Of a stretch of DNA of 64,000 nucleotides, positions 38,891 to 47,012 are shown piece by piece. Where the stretch lies: the NCBI RefSeq assembly GCF_900187015.1, contig NZ_LT906479.1, forward strand, positions 558,001 to 622,000. The letters run 5' to 3'. The stretch is from Serratia ficaria. Its GTDB lineage: Bacteria; Pseudomonadota; Gammaproteobacteria; Enterobacterales; Enterobacteriaceae. Numbering within the stretch: position 1 is the first letter of the stretch; each line of letters starts with the position of its first letter. Position numbers and translations under genes: made by a program. Under the pieces are notes generated by a model. It was not told the DNA's origin. It made no database searches and worked only from the letters and a program-made list of their open reading frames with translations.

Positions 38891-39415
38891 ATGTCACGCA
38901 TTTTAGTTTTGACCGCCCACCGCACGCCCGACGAATCGCGCATCAACCAGGCGTTGATCGCAGCGCAGCGCCCGCTGCCGAACGTTACCCTGCATGAGCT
39001 GATCCGCGCTTATCCGGATTATCGCATCGACGTGGCGCGCGAGCAGGAACTGCTGGAAGCCCATGACGCGGTAGTGATGATGTTCCCGTTCTACTGGTAC
39101 AGCTCGCCGGCGATCCTCAGCGAATGGCAGGACGCGGTATTAACCTACGGTTTCGCCTACGGCAGCGAAGGCACCCGGCTGCACGGCAAACCGCTGCAGC
39201 TGGTGGTGAGCACCGGCGGCAACGCGCAGGCCTATACGCCGGAAGGTTACAACCGTTATCCGGTGGCGGATCTGCTGCGCCCGTTCAACGCCATGGCCAA
39301 CCTGACCGGCATGGATTACCTGCCGCCGCATTTGGTGCAAGGGGTGTTTGACATGAGCGACGAACGGCTGGCGCAAGAGGCCGCCGGCGTGGTGCAACTG
39401 CTGCAAAAATTGTAG
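38891..39415 (+). CDS. Flavodoxin-fold NAD(P)H oxidoreductase (KefF/MdaB-like)
   Basis: A 174-aa FMN-dependent quinone reductase-like protein. It shows the N-terminal ILVLTAHRTPDESRIN phosphate loop, the MFPFYWYSSPAILSEWQD segment and the VVSTGGNAQAY loop seen in the KefF/Mda66 family. AAGGA precedes the ATG. Divergent from the LysR regulator, and ending at a hairpin shared with treC. Likely reduces quinones or electrophiles; no Kef potassium channel is nearby. Confidence 0.85.
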   Translation: MSRILVLTAHRTPDESRINQALIAAQRPLPNVTLHELIRAYPDYRIDVAREQELLEAHDAVVMMFPFYWYSSPAILSEWQDAVLTYGFAYGSEGTRLHGKPLQLVVSTGGNAQAYTPEGYNRYPVADLLRPFNAMANLTGMDYLPPHLVQGVFDMSDERLAQEAAGVVQLLQKL

Positions 39416-39437
39416 GGCGCAGCGGGGGGCTGCGCCC
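39415..39437. terminator. Hairpin between convergent oxidoreductase gene and treC
   Basis: GGGCGCAG and CTGCGCCC form a perfect 8-bp stem with a 7-nt loop, starting in the stop codon of the left gene. It lies in the 35-base gap of two convergent genes; no T-run follows. Confidence 0.6.
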
Positions 39438-39450
39438 GTGAGGGAACGCT

Positions 39451-41115
39451 TTAGTCTTCCAGCAGCCACCATACCGCTTCGAACGGCCGCAGAGTAAGCG
39501 CCTGCGGCTGGTCCGCCGCATCGGCGTAGTTGCTCATCAGCGGGCGCCACTGGGCGGAGGGCTCCACGCCTTCCGCGCCCCACGCCTGCGGTTCGCGGCT
39601 GAGGTTGGCCGCCACCAGCAGGCGCTGGCCGTTCCAGCTGCGCTGGTAGCACCACAGCGCCGGGTGCGACGGCGCCAGATCCTGATAGTCGCCGTGGGTC
39701 AGCAGCGGGTACTGCTTGCGCAGGGTGAGCAGCTGGCGGTAGGCGTAAAATACCGAGTCCAGATCGGCCAGCGCCGCTTCGGCGTTGATCTGCGGATAGT
39801 TTTCCGCGCAGCCCAGCCAGGGCGTGCCCTGAGTGAAACCGGCGTTGGCCGCCGCGCTCCACTGCATCGGCGTGCGGCCGTTGTCGCGCGATTTGCCGGC
39901 CAGGATCGCCAGCAGCTCGGCGTCGCTCTTGCCCTGGGCGCTCAGCTCGGCGTACATGTTCAGGCTTTCCACATCGCGATACTGGCCGATGTCGCGGAAG
40001 CCCGGGTTAGTCATGCCGATCTCTTCCCCCTGATAGATATACGGCGTGCCCTGCATGCCGTGCAGCACCATCGCCAGCATTTTGGCGGCCGGCACCCGCA
40101 GCTCGCCTTCGTCGCCGAAGCGGGAAACGATGCGCGGCTGATCGTGGTTGCACCAGAACAGCGCGTTCCAGGCGCGGGCGTGCATGCCTTGCTGCCAGTG
40201 GCGGAAAATCCGCTTCAGCTCCACGTAGTCCGGCGCCGCCAGCGTCCATTTTTCTCCGCCGGCGTAGTCCACCTTCAGGTGGTGGAAGTTGAAGGTCATC
40301 GACAGCTCTTCACCGCTCTGCGCCGCGTATTGCCGGCAATGCGCCAGCGTGGTGGAGGACATCTCGCCCACGGTCATCAGGCCGCGCGGTTGGAACACCT
40401 CGCGGCTCATCTCCTGCAGGAACTCGTGAATGCGCGGGCCGTCGGTATAGAAGCGGCGGCCGTCGCCCTGGCTGTCGGACGGGAAATCCTGCCGCTTGGA
40501 GACCAGGTTGATCACGTCGAGGCGCAGGCCGTCGACGCCCTTGTCGGCCCAGAATTGGCAGACCTTCTTCAGCTCCTCGCGCACCGGCGGGTGCTCCCAG
40601 TTCAGGTCCGCCTGCTCGGTGGCGAACAGGTGCAGGTAGTACTGGCCGCTGTCGGCGTGCCACTGCCAGGCGTTGCCGCCGAACTTGGAGCGCCAGTTGT
40701 TCGGCGGTGCGTCGCCTTCGCCGTCGCGCCAGACATAGAACTGGCGGTAAGGGCTGTCGCGGTCCTGCGCGGCCCGGAACCAGGGGTGCTCGGTGGAGGT
40801 ATGGTTGAACACCATGTCCATCACTATGCGGATGCCGCGCCGGTGGGCGGCGGCGATCAGATTGTCGAAATCCGCCATGCTGCCGTAGGCCGGGTCGATG
40901 GCGCAGTAGTCCGCCACGTCATAGCCGTTGTCCACCTGCGGCGAGACATACACCGGCGTCAGCCAGATGGCGTCGACGCCCAGCTCCTGCAGATAGTCCA
41001 GCCGCCGGGTGACGCCGGCCAGATCGCCGTAGCCGTTGCCGGTGCTGTCCTGAAAGCTCTTCGGGTAAATTTGGTAGATGACGCCGTTCTGCCACCAGGG
41101 GGTTGGGTTGCTCAT
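39451..41115 (-). CDS. treC: Trehalose-6-phosphate hydrolase
   Basis: TreC splits trehalose 6-phosphate, delivered by the PTS, into glucose and glucose 6-phosphate. The 554-aa GH13 enzyme has VFNHTSTEH, GLRLDVINLV (nucleophile Asp), a Glu in MTVGEMSS and FWCNHDQPR, the four conserved GH13 regions. It follows treB after a gap holding a palindromic element. Confidence 0.96.
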   Translation of the reverse strand: MSNPTPWWQNGVIYQIYPKSFQDSTGNGYGDLAGVTRRLDYLQELGVDAIWLTPVYVSPQVDNGYDVADYCAIDPAYGSMADFDNLIAAAHRRGIRIVMDMVFNHTSTEHPWFRAAQDRDSPYRQFYVWRDGEGDAPPNNWRSKFGGNAWQWHADSGQYYLHLFATEQADLNWEHPPVREELKKVCQFWADKGVDGLRLDVINLVSKRQDFPSDSQGDGRRFYTDGPRIHEFLQEMSREVFQPRGLMTVGEMSSTTLAHCRQYAAQSGEELSMTFNFHHLKVDYAGGEKWTLAAPDYVELKRIFRHWQQGMHARAWNALFWCNHDQPRIVSRFGDEGELRVPAAKMLAMVLHGMQGTPYIYQGEEIGMTNPGFRDIGQYRDVESLNMYAELSAQGKSDAELLAILAGKSRDNGRTPMQWSAAANAGFTQGTPWLGCAENYPQINAEAALADLDSVFYAYRQLLTLRKQYPLLTHGDYQDLAPSHPALWCYQRSWNGQRLLVAANLSREPQAWGAEGVEPSAQWRPLMSNYADAADQPQALTLRPFEAVWWLLED

Positions 41116-41148
41116 AGCTGTATACCTTTGAATCGTGACAACGGGCCG

Positions 41149-41204
41149 TACCCTTCATCTTTCAAACCGCGGCGCGCTTGCCGCAGCCTGAAAGCTGTTG
41201 GGTA
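41149..41204. repeat. Short nested palindrome between treB and treC (ERIC-end-like)
   Basis: TACCC/GGGTA, CTTTCA/TGAAAG and GCGGC/GCCGC nest inside 56 bp, forming one long imperfect hairpin. Its ends resemble ERIC termini. A 13-bp piece (TCTTTCAAACCGC) recurs at 54152-54164 beside a full ERIC. It may lower treC relative to treB. Confidence 0.5.
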
Positions 41205-41234
41205 TTTCCAGCCCCTACATTCATATCGCGTAAA

Positions 41235-42650
41235 TTAAACCGGCAGCTCGCCGCGGGCGGCTTTGCGCTTGTAGACCATGATGGTCAGCAGCATTGGGAT
41301 CACCACCGCCACCAGGATAGCCAGCGAGTAAATCAGCCAGAACTGCGGCTTGATCGACAGGATGCCCGGCAGGCCGCCGACGCCGATGCCGTTGGCCATC
41401 ACGCCGTCCAGGCCGCAGATCAGGCCGGCGAAGGCCGAGCCGATCATCGCGCACAGCATCGGGAAGCGGTATTTCAGGTTGATGCCGTACATCGCCGGTT
41501 CGGTGACGCCCAGGTAGGCGGAGATCGCCGCCGGCACCGAAATCTCGCGCTCGTTGGCTTTGCGGCTGATGATGATGATGCCCAGCACCGCCGAGGCCTG
41601 CGCGATGTTGGAGAGCGCAATCAGCGGCCACACCGGGGTGCCGCCCATGCTCTGGATCATCTGCATGTCGATGGCCAGGGTGGTCTGATGCACGCCGGTG
41701 ATCACCAGCGGCGCATACAGGAAGCCGAACAGCGCGGCGCCGATCGGCGCGAAGCTGCCGGTCATCACCGCTTTCACCGCCCAGGCCACGCCGTCGCCGA
41801 TCATGCGGCCGAACGGCCCGATCAGCGCGTGCGCCAGGAACACCGCCAGCAGCAGGGACACCACCGGCACCACCACCAGATACAGGTAGTCGGGCACGAT
41901 CTTTTTCAGCCGGGTCTCAATCCAACCCAGCGCCATGCCGGCCAGCATGGACGGGATCACCTGCGCCTGATAGCCGACTTTTTGAATGGCGAACCAGCCG
42001 AAGTTCCACACTTCCGGGATCTGCTGGCCGAGCTGATAGGAGTTCATCAGCTGCGGCGACACCAGGGTCACGCCCAGCACGATGCCGAGCACCGGCGTGC
42101 CGCCCATTTTCTTCACCGTCGACCAGCAGATGGCCACCGGCAGGAACATGAAGATCGCTTCGCCGAGCAGCCACAGGAAGTCGTAGATGGTTTTCCACGC
42201 CGGGTGCATCTGCGCCAGCGTTTGGCCGCCGGACATCGGAATGTCGCCGATCACGTTGCGGAAGCCGAGGATCAGACCGCCGCTGATCAGCGCCGGCAGC
42301 AGCGGGAAGAAGATTTCAGCGAAGTGGGCGATGGCGCGCTCGCTCCAGGTCATATTCTGACGCGCGGCGACCTTGGCCTGTTCCTTGTCGGCCTCGTTGA
42401 GGCCGGTGGTGGCGATCAGCGCCTGGTAGTAATCGTCGACCTCGGGGCCGATCACCACCTGGAACTGCCCGGCGTTGGTGAAGCAGCCTTTGACCATCGG
42501 CAGCTCTTCGATTTCTTTCGGTTTGGCCTGGTTGGGATCGTTGAGGACGAAACGTAATCGGGTAATACAATGGCTGACGGTGGCGATATTCTCGCGGCCG
42601 CCCACCAAAACAATCAGGCGATCGATGTCCTGCTGTTTTACTTTGCTCAT
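41235..42650 (-). CDS. treB: PTS trehalose-specific EIIBC component
   Basis: TreB imports and phosphorylates trehalose to trehalose 6-phosphate. The 471-aa protein has an N-terminal IIB domain with phospho-accepting Cys28 (SHCITRLRF) and a C-terminal IIC domain with about ten membrane segments. It lacks its own IIA domain and depends on the glucose IIA protein, as in E. coli. First gene of the treBC operon, after a perfect TreR operator. Confidence 0.96.
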   Translation of the reverse strand: MSKVKQQDIDRLIVLVGGRENIATVSHCITRLRFVLNDPNQAKPKEIEELPMVKGCFTNAGQFQVVIGPEVDDYYQALIATTGLNEADKEQAKVAARQNMTWSERAIAHFAEIFFPLLPALISGGLILGFRNVIGDIPMSGGQTLAQMHPAWKTIYDFLWLLGEAIFMFLPVAICWSTVKKMGGTPVLGIVLGVTLVSPQLMNSYQLGQQIPEVWNFGWFAIQKVGYQAQVIPSMLAGMALGWIETRLKKIVPDYLYLVVVPVVSLLLAVFLAHALIGPFGRMIGDGVAWAVKAVMTGSFAPIGAALFGFLYAPLVITGVHQTTLAIDMQMIQSMGGTPVWPLIALSNIAQASAVLGIIIISRKANEREISVPAAISAYLGVTEPAMYGINLKYRFPMLCAMIGSAFAGLICGLDGVMANGIGVGGLPGILSIKPQFWLIYSLAILVAVVIPMLLTIMVYKRKAARGELPV

Positions 42651-42734
42651 TATTGGATACCTTTATTGGCTAAGGCGCAGAGGTGTTGGCTGAGTAATGA
42701 TCAAAGCTTAGTCATTCGGCTTTTTTTATGAAAT

Positions 42735-42746
42735 GGGAACGTTCCC
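42735..42746. promoter_or_regulatory. TreR operator ahead of treBC
   Basis: GGGAACGTTCCC is a perfect 12-bp palindrome, 85 bases before treB, and equals the operator recalled for E. coli TreR. A TGTGA half-site (42762-42766, minus strand) further upstream may be a weak CRP site. Confidence 0.85.
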
Positions 42747-42793
42747 GGTTTGGGGCGAGGATCACAAAATGACAAAATATGTGCATTTTTCAC

Positions 42794-43741
42794 TCAGGAA
42801 AGTTTGCTGGGCACCACAATGCGCCGAATGCCTTGCTCGCCGCTGAGCTGAGCCAGCAGCTGTTGCGCCGCCTGCAAGCCGGCGCTGCCGTAGCCGAATT
42901 CGACCGACAGGGTGTCGGGGAACAGGAAGCTGAGCAGCGGGGTGTTGCCGATGGCGCACACCTGAATGCGCTGCGCAGGCTGCTGCTGCAGGTATTTGAT
43001 GGCGCCCAGGGCGATGCTGTCGGAGGCGCAGATCAGCGCGCTGGTTTGCGGGTCGATCACCTCGGCGGCGCGCTGGAAGCCGCTCTGGTAATTCAGTTCG
43101 CCCAGGGCCGCGCGCGGCGCCAGCTGCAGGCGCTCGCAGGCGGCGAGATAGGCCTGATAGCGGCGCTGGCCGGTGGTGGCGTCGCTCAGCTGCACGCCGA
43201 GGTAGCTGATATGTCGATGCCCCTGTTTATGCAGGCGGTCCATCAGCAGGTTGACCGCGCCGGCGTCGTCGTAGCAAACGGAAGAAAAGCCGTCGTACTC
43301 GCGCACCATCACCACCATTTTTTCCTGCCAGGGGCTGAGCATCGCCGCGCTCAGCCCGGTGAAGCCGAACAGGATCACCCCGTCGACGTTGCGCTGCTGC
43401 AGCACGTGCAGGTGTTCCTGCACCAGGCGGGTTTCGAACTGGCTCTCCATCACGATCGGGTCGAAGCCCTGCTGATACAGCAGCGGCAGCATGGTGCGCA
43501 CCGCCTGGTTTTCCGACGGCGAATCGAGGCGCGAAACGATAATGCCCACCACCTTGTCGCTTTGGCCGCGCATGGCGCGCGCCGACTTGGAGGGGGTAAA
43601 CCCCTGCTGACGGATCACCGCTTCCACCCGTTCGCGGGTCTGCGGGCTCACGCTGCCTTCGTTGTTCAACACGCGCGATACGGTGGATTTTCCTACGCCG
43701 CTCAGGCGTGCGATGTCCTTGATGGTCAGCCGGTTTTGCAT
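42794..43741 (-). CDS. treR: Trehalose operon repressor, LacI family
   Basis: TreR represses treBC and is relieved by trehalose 6-phosphate. The 315-aa product has an N-terminal LacI helix-turn-helix (MQNRLTIKDIARLSGVGKSTVSRVLN) and a periplasmic-binding-like core. It lies just upstream of treBC and divergent from mgtA, as in E. coli. Its start codon abuts a putative PhoP box serving mgtA. Confidence 0.95.
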   Translation of the reverse strand: MQNRLTIKDIARLSGVGKSTVSRVLNNEGSVSPQTRERVEAVIRQQGFTPSKSARAMRGQSDKVVGIIVSRLDSPSENQAVRTMLPLLYQQGFDPIVMESQFETRLVQEHLHVLQQRNVDGVILFGFTGLSAAMLSPWQEKMVVMVREYDGFSSVCYDDAGAVNLLMDRLHKQGHRHISYLGVQLSDATTGQRRYQAYLAACERLQLAPRAALGELNYQSGFQRAAEVIDPQTSALICASDSIALGAIKYLQQQPAQRIQVCAIGNTPLLSFLFPDTLSVEFGYGSAGLQAAQQLLAQLSGEQGIRRIVVPSKLS

Positions 43742-43776
43742 GGTTTACATTTCGTTGAGGTTAACAGGCGTAAACT
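43742..43776 (+). promoter_or_regulatory. Putative PhoP box and -10 for mgtA
   Basis: GGTTTA-N5-CGTTGA (43742-43758) approximates the PhoP direct repeat, and TAAACT follows exactly 12 bases later, the usual PhoP-box to -10 distance. The second half-site is imperfect (4 of 6). A 7-bp inverted repeat, ACAGGCG/CGCCTGT (43764-43786), brackets the -10. Confidence 0.5.
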
Positions 43777-43890
43777 TGCCGCCTGTGATTAATGCTCGTC
43801 AGCATAGCCTATTTTCCCCCCGGGATCTTGATGCAATGCGGCGATTGTGGCACTGCGCTGAACGGCCGCTCCTGTCGTTCGATCTTTTCA

Positions 43891-44012
43891 TTTACCGGAG
43901 GTTATTCCCCATATGGACCCCGATCCGACCGCTTTAGACACTCACTCGGTTTACCGGTAAAACCTCTCCGCCTGGCGCTGCTGTTTTACCGGTGATGTAA
44001 ACGGTAACCGGT
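43891..44012 (+). promoter_or_regulatory. mgtA leader with competing stems (Mg2+/proline-type control)
   Basis: TTTACCGG occurs three times: at 43891 (including GG of the mgtL ribosome-binding site), 43950 and 43985. Only one full complement, CCGGTAAA, exists (43954-43961, over the mgtL stop). The longest pairing is an 11-bp stem, 43953-43963 with 43983-43993. The partners exclude one another, as expected for a leader switch that responds to mgtL translation. Confidence 0.65.
43913..43960 (+). CDS. mgtL: MgtL leader peptide of mgtA
   Basis: A 15-codon ORF reads MDPDPTALDTHSVYR, with GGAGG 11 bases upstream. E. coli MgtL begins MEPDPTPLP, so the acidic-proline start is conserved. In E. coli and Salmonella, ribosome stalling or fall-off on these codons at low Mg2+ or low proline favours transcription into mgtA. 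The stop codon lies inside the 11-bp leader stem, so ribosome position would decide folding. It is too short for ordinary gene calling. Confidence 0.8.
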   Translation: MDPDPTALDTHSVYR

Positions 44013-44155
44013 AGCGCACGCTCTGTCGTTCGCTCCTGCTGTTATGAAAAACAAGGATCTGCTCCGGCAGCGGTTTTTGGCGCGCCCAAAACCTGGCCCC
44101 GGGCGGTCCCGCGTTCACCCGCCGCCGTGAGGCGCCGGGCGACGAGGTGCGAACC

Positions 44156-46867
44156 ATGAAACTCAAAAAACTTCCCCGTCAGCTGCTGGGCATGCTCAGC
44201 CGCAACCTGCCGCGCCGCCTGGTGCGGCGCGACAGCCTGCTCGATGGCGTCAGTGGCGCGGCGAATGCCGCCATGCCGGCCGGTCTGGCGCAGCAGCGCC
44301 TGGCGTGCGCCGCCGCCGATGCCATGGCGCTGTACGAACGTTTTCACAGCCACCCGGAAGGCATCACCGCCCACGAGGCGGAGCTGGCGCGCCGGCGCTG
44401 CGGCGAAAACATCATCGACGATCGGCAGCAAGAGGCCTGGTGGCAACACCTGTGGCACTGCTATCGCAACCCGTTCAACCTGTTGCTGACCGCGCTCGGC
44501 ATGATCTCTTACGCCACCGAGGATCTGACCGGCGCGCTGGTGATCGCCCTGATGGTGGCGATCTCCACGCTGCTGAATTTCATTCAGGAGGCGCGCTCCA
44601 ACCGGGCGGCGGATGCGCTGAAGGCGATGGTCAGCAATACCGCCACGGTTTACCGCAGCGACGCGATCACCGGCAAAAGCGAGCATGTTGAACTGCCGAT
44701 CTCGCAGCTGGTGCCGGGCGACATCATCAAGCTGGCGGCCGGCGACATGATCCCGGCGGATCTGCGCGTGCTGTCGGCCAAGGATCTGTTTATCAGCCAG
44801 GCGGCGCTGACCGGCGAATCCCTGCCGGTGGAGAAGGGCGCCGCGCCGGGCGAGCGGGCGGAGGATCCGCTCGACTGCCGCAACCTGTGCTTCATGGGCA
44901 CCAACGTGGTGAGCGGCACCGCGCTGGCGATGGTGATCGGCACCGGCGGCGACACCTACTTCGGCCAGCTGGCGCAGCGCGTCACCAGCCAGGACGAGCA
45001 GCCGAACGCCTTCCAGACCGGCATCGGCAAGGTCAGCTGGCTGCTGATCCGCTTTATGCTGGTGATGACCCCGATCGTGCTGCTGATCAACGGCTACACC
45101 AAGGGCGACTGGTGGGAGGCGGCGCTGTTTGCGCTGTCGGTGGCGGTCGGGCTGACGCCGGAAATGCTGCCGATGATCGTCACCTCGACGCTGGCCAAAG
45201 GGGCGGTGAAGCTGTCGCGCCAGAAGGTGATCGTCAAACGGCTGGACGCCATCCAGAACTTCGGCGCCATGGACATCCTGTGCACCGATAAAACCGGCAC
45301 CCTGACCCAGGACAAAATCGTGCTGGAGCGCCACACCGACGTGTTTGGCGCCAGCAGCGAGCGGGTGCTGCGCTACGCCTGGCTCAACAGCTTCTACCAG
45401 ACCGGGCTGAAAAATCTGCTCGACGTGGCGGTGCTGAGCTGCGCGGAGCAAAACCGCCAGCCGGAGGCGCTGCAGCACTACCGCAAAGTGGACGAGATCC
45501 CGTTTGATTTCGAACGCCGCCGCATGTCGGTGGTGGTGGCCAGGGACAACCACTATCACGAGCTGGTGTGCAAGGGCGCGCTGGAGGAAATGCTGGCTGT
45601 CTGCCGCCACGTGCGGCAGGGCGATGAGGTTCAGCCGCTCAGCGAGGCGCTGCTGGCGCGCATTCGCCGCATTACCGACGCTCTCAACCAGCAGGGGCTG
45701 CGGGTGGTGGCGGTGGCCAACAAGATCCTGCCGGCGCAACCCCATGAATACGGCGTGGCGGATGAGTCGGATCTGATCCTCGAAGGTTACGTCGCCTTTC
45801 TCGATCCGCCGAAAGAGAGCACCGCTCCGGCGCTGGCGGCGCTGAAGCAAAACGGCATCAGGGTGAAGATCCTCACCGGCGACAACGCGCTGGTGGCCGC
45901 CAAGGTGTGTCGCGACGTCGGGCTGGAGGCGGATCATCCGCTGTGCGGGCCGGAAATCGAACGGATGAGCGACGAGCAGCTGGCGCAGGCGGCGGCGCAC
46001 ACCACGGTGTTCGCCAAGCTGACGCCGCTGCATAAGGAACGCATCGTTAAACTGCTGCGCGGCCAGGGGCACGTGGTGGGCTTTATGGGCGACGGCATCA
46101 ACGACGCGCCGGCGCTGCGCGCGGCCGATATCGGCATCTCCGTCGACTCGGCGGTGGACATCGCCAAGGAAGCGGCGGACATCATCCTGCTGGAAAAAAG
46201 CCTGATGGTGCTGGAACAAGGGGTGATTGAAGGGCGCCGCACCTTCGCCAACATGCTGAAGTACATCAAGATGACCGCCAGCTCCAACTTCGGCAACGTG
46301 TTCAGCGTGTTGATCGCCAGCGCCTTCCTGCCGTTCCTGCCGATGCTGCCGCTGCACCTGCTGATCCAGAACCTGATGTACGATATTTCGCAGATCGCCA
46401 TCCCGTTCGACAACGTCGACGACGATCAGATAACCCGGCCGCAGCGCTGGAACTCCGGCGATATCGGGCGCTTTATGGTGTTTTTTGGGCCGATCAGCTC
46501 GATCTTCGACGTGCTGACCTTCGGCCTGATGTGGTGGGTGTTCAAGGCCAATACGCCGGAAATGCAGACGCTGTTCCAGTCCGGCTGGTTCGTTGAAGGG
46601 CTGCTGTCGCAGACGCTGATCGTGCATATGATCCGCACGCGCAAAATTCCGTTTATCCAGAGCCGCCCGTCCTGGCCGCTGTGCATCATGACCCTGGCGG
46701 TGATCGTGACCGGCATCGGCCTGGTGTTCTCGCCGCTGGCCGGTTTCCTGCAGCTGCAGGCGCTGCCGCTCGGCTACTTCCCATGGCTGGTGCTGATCCT
46801 GGCGGGCTACATGGTGCTGACCCAGTGCGTGAAGGGTTGGTTCGTGCGCCGCTACGGCTGGCAATAA
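44156..46867 (+). CDS. mgtA: Magnesium-importing P-type ATPase
   Basis: MgtA imports Mg2+ when it is scarce. The 903-aa protein has the TGES actuator motif (ALTGESLPVEK), the phosphorylation site DKTGTLT with Asp378, the KGA nucleotide-binding segment, GDGINDAP, and about ten membrane segments. The ATG at 44156 (MKLKKLPRQLL), with GAGG nearby, is preferred over an in-frame GTG nine bases earlier. Neighbour treR and leader mgtL match E. coli mgtA rather than Salmonella mgtB. Confidence 0.94.
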   Translation: MKLKKLPRQLLGMLSRNLPRRLVRRDSLLDGVSGAANAAMPAGLAQQRLACAAADAMALYERFHSHPEGITAHEAELARRRCGENIIDDRQQEAWWQHLWHCYRNPFNLLLTALGMISYATEDLTGALVIALMVAISTLLNFIQEARSNRAADALKAMVSNTATVYRSDAITGKSEHVELPISQLVPGDIIKLAAGDMIPADLRVLSAKDLFISQAALTGESLPVEKGAAPGERAEDPLDCRNLCFMGTNVVSGTALAMVIGTGGDTYFGQLAQRVTSQDEQPNAFQTGIGKVSWLLIRFMLVMTPIVLLINGYTKGDWWEAALFALSVAVGLTPEMLPMIVTSTLAKGAVKLSRQKVIVKRLDAIQNFGAMDILCTDKTGTLTQDKIVLERHTDVFGASSERVLRYAWLNSFYQTGLKNLLDVAVLSCAEQNRQPEALQHYRKVDEIPFDFERRRMSVVVARDNHYHELVCKGALEEMLAVCRHVRQGDEVQPLSEALLARIRRITDALNQQGLRVVAVANKILPAQPHEYGVADESDLILEGYVAFLDPPKESTAPALAALKQNGIRVKILTGDNALVAAKVCRDVGLEADHPLCGPEIERMSDEQLAQAAAHTTVFAKLTPLHKERIVKLLRGQGHVVGFMGDGINDAPALRAADIGISVDSAVDIAKEAADIILLEKSLMVLEQGVIEGRRTFANMLKYIKMTASSNFGNVFSVLIASAFLPFLPMLPLHLLIQNLMYDISQIAIPFDNVDDDQITRPQRWNSGDIGRFMVFFGPISSIFDVLTFGLMWWVFKANTPEMQTLFQSGWFVEGLLSQTLIVHMIRTRKIPFIQSRPSWPLCIMTLAVIVTGIGLVFSPLAGFLQLQALPLGYFPWLVLILAGYMVLTQCVKGWFVRRYGWQ

Positions 46868-46875
46868 TCTCCGCG

Positions 46876-46899
46876 CCTCTCTTCCGCACGGAAGAGGGG
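46876..46899 (+). terminator. Hairpin after mgtA
   Basis: CTCTTCC and GGAAGAG pair around GCAC and the stem extends by three further pairs. No T-run follows, so termination strength is uncertain. Confidence 0.5.
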
Positions 46900-47012
46900 C
46901 GATTGTGATCCAGCCCGCTTTTTCACCGCCGCAGTTGGACATCGGTTTTATCCTCGGTCTTTATCTACAGCGTTGGCTGTTTTTATTGATGTTTTCCTCT
47001 GAGGAATTTCCG

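Noticed and set aside
44147..44155. GTG start for mgtA
   Set aside because: It overlaps the likely ribosome-binding site of the ATG at 44156; either differs by only three residues.
44042..46942. 966-codon open frame antisense to mgtA, and similar long antisense frames over treC, the GMC gene, the hexosaminidase, deaD and pnp
   Set aside because: They mirror codon bias of GC-rich genes, resemble no known protein, and contain low-complexity His/Arg/Gln-rich sequence.
46905..47012. N-terminal extension of the GH20 hexosaminidase
   Set aside because: It would bury the clear signal peptide starting at 47013, which has its own GAGG ribosome-binding site.
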